From Oscillospiraceae bacterium (GTDB lineage: Bacteria; Bacillota; Clostridia; Oscillospirales; Oscillospiraceae): DNA of 5,407 bases. The notes under the pieces were generated by a model that was not told the DNA's origin, ran no database searches, and saw only the letters and a program-made list of their open reading frames with translations. The number at the start of each line of letters is the position of its first letter. Positions within the stretch are counted from its first letter, which is position 1. Shown here one piece after another: positions 5,066-5,407 of the stretch. A program made the translations under genes and the position numbers. The stretch is from positions 1-5,407 of the forward strand of contig JAITGH010000058.1 in NCBI GenBank assembly GCA_031280855.1, given 5' to 3'.

Positions 5066-5407
5066 CTATTGCCTCTGACCGCAGCCGGTGCAGAACATCG
5101 AGCCTTCCGGCACGACGGCTCCGCACGACGCGCAAGTCTTCGCCGCGGCCGCAGTAGGCGTGAACCCCGCCGTCTGCTCGATCCGCGTTCCGCATACTCC
5201 GCAAAATGCCGAGTTTAACGGTATGTCTTCCCCGCAATTCGGGCAACGCATAGTACCCTTGATCTGCCGGATCTCCTCCGTATGTTTCGCTATGCGGTCG
5301 AACGACGCCTTTATCGCGATGCACAGCCGCCCGAGCGTCGTCTCCGGGTCGTACTCGCCGCTCTCATAGTACATCTTCCCGATCTGGGAGTACAAGCTGG
5401 CGATTTG
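5066..5407 (-). CDS. Small double zinc-ribbon protein (5' end outside window)
   Basis: The frame is open from the right edge to a TAG at 5066-5068, giving the last 113 residues. The visible start, QIASLYSQIGKMYYESGEYDPE, followed by a helical stretch to about residue 50, matches the coiled region of small Clostridial zinc-ribbon proteins, which usually have (Y/S)QIGKLYYE there. Two zinc ribbons follow: CPNCGEDIPLNSAFCGVCG and, after an Ala-rich linker, CASCGAVVPEGSMFCTGCG. All eight Cys are present. No membrane segment is seen in this part. The family is widespread but its function is not established to my knowledge. A TTG at 5393-5395 could be read as a start but the frame continues beyond the window and the conserved pattern suggests more residues upstream. 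The ribbon resembles that of the next gene. Confidence 0.8.
   Translation of the reverse strand, partial: QIASLYSQIGKMYYESGEYDPETTLGRLCIAIKASFDRIAKHTEEIRQIKGTMRCPNCGEDIPLNSAFCGVCGTRIEQTAGFTPTAAAAKTCASCGAVVPEGSMFCTGCGQRQ

Overview
The window looks like chromosomal DNA from a fairly GC-rich member of the Bacillota, probably Clostridia-like. The evidence is a purine-rich AAGGAGG Shine-Dalgarno, near-consensus sigma-A promoters with 17-bp spacers, tRNA genes with encoded CCA, a prs-pth gene pair as in the Bacillota gcaD/glmU-prs-(ctc)-pth neighbourhood, and small zinc-ribbon proteins of a kind common in Clostridia. No species can be named from the sequence alone.

Layout. On the plus strand, 1-384 is the C-terminal receiver domain of a CheV chemotaxis adaptor. 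It overlaps by 4 nt a GNAT acetyltransferase gene (381-902), whose last 13 codons run antisense into a tRNA gene. Everything after that is on the minus strand. In transcription order from the right edge: the end of a small double zinc-ribbon protein (5066-5407); a short gap holding a 105-bp insertion-like element; a membrane-anchored zinc-ribbon/beta-propeller protein (3331-4869); a strong promoter inside a perfect palindrome; prs (PRPP synthetase, 2231-3187); pth (peptidyl-tRNA hydrolase, 1617-2210); about 340 bp with no convincing gene; a perfect-consensus promoter; tRNA-His(GTG); and tRNA-Arg(TCT).

Genes together. prs and pth are 20 nt apart and probably co-transcribed from the promoter at 3286-3314. 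The two tRNAs probably form one unit driven from 1246-1274. The two zinc-ribbon proteins are adjacent and may work together, but nothing in the sequence fixes their function.

The most notable signals are non-coding. (1) A MITE-like element at 4938-5042 has about 28-bp imperfect terminal inverted repeats and a perfect 8-bp target duplication, and it sits inside one arm of an older 10-bp hairpin. (2) A perfect 12-bp inverted repeat at 3274-3307 places the prs -10 box in its centre, and a third copy of its core 9-mer lies in the leader. (3) A protein-coding 3' end is embedded antisense in tRNA-Arg. I saw no CRISPR array, phage gene, transposase or complete novel defence system.
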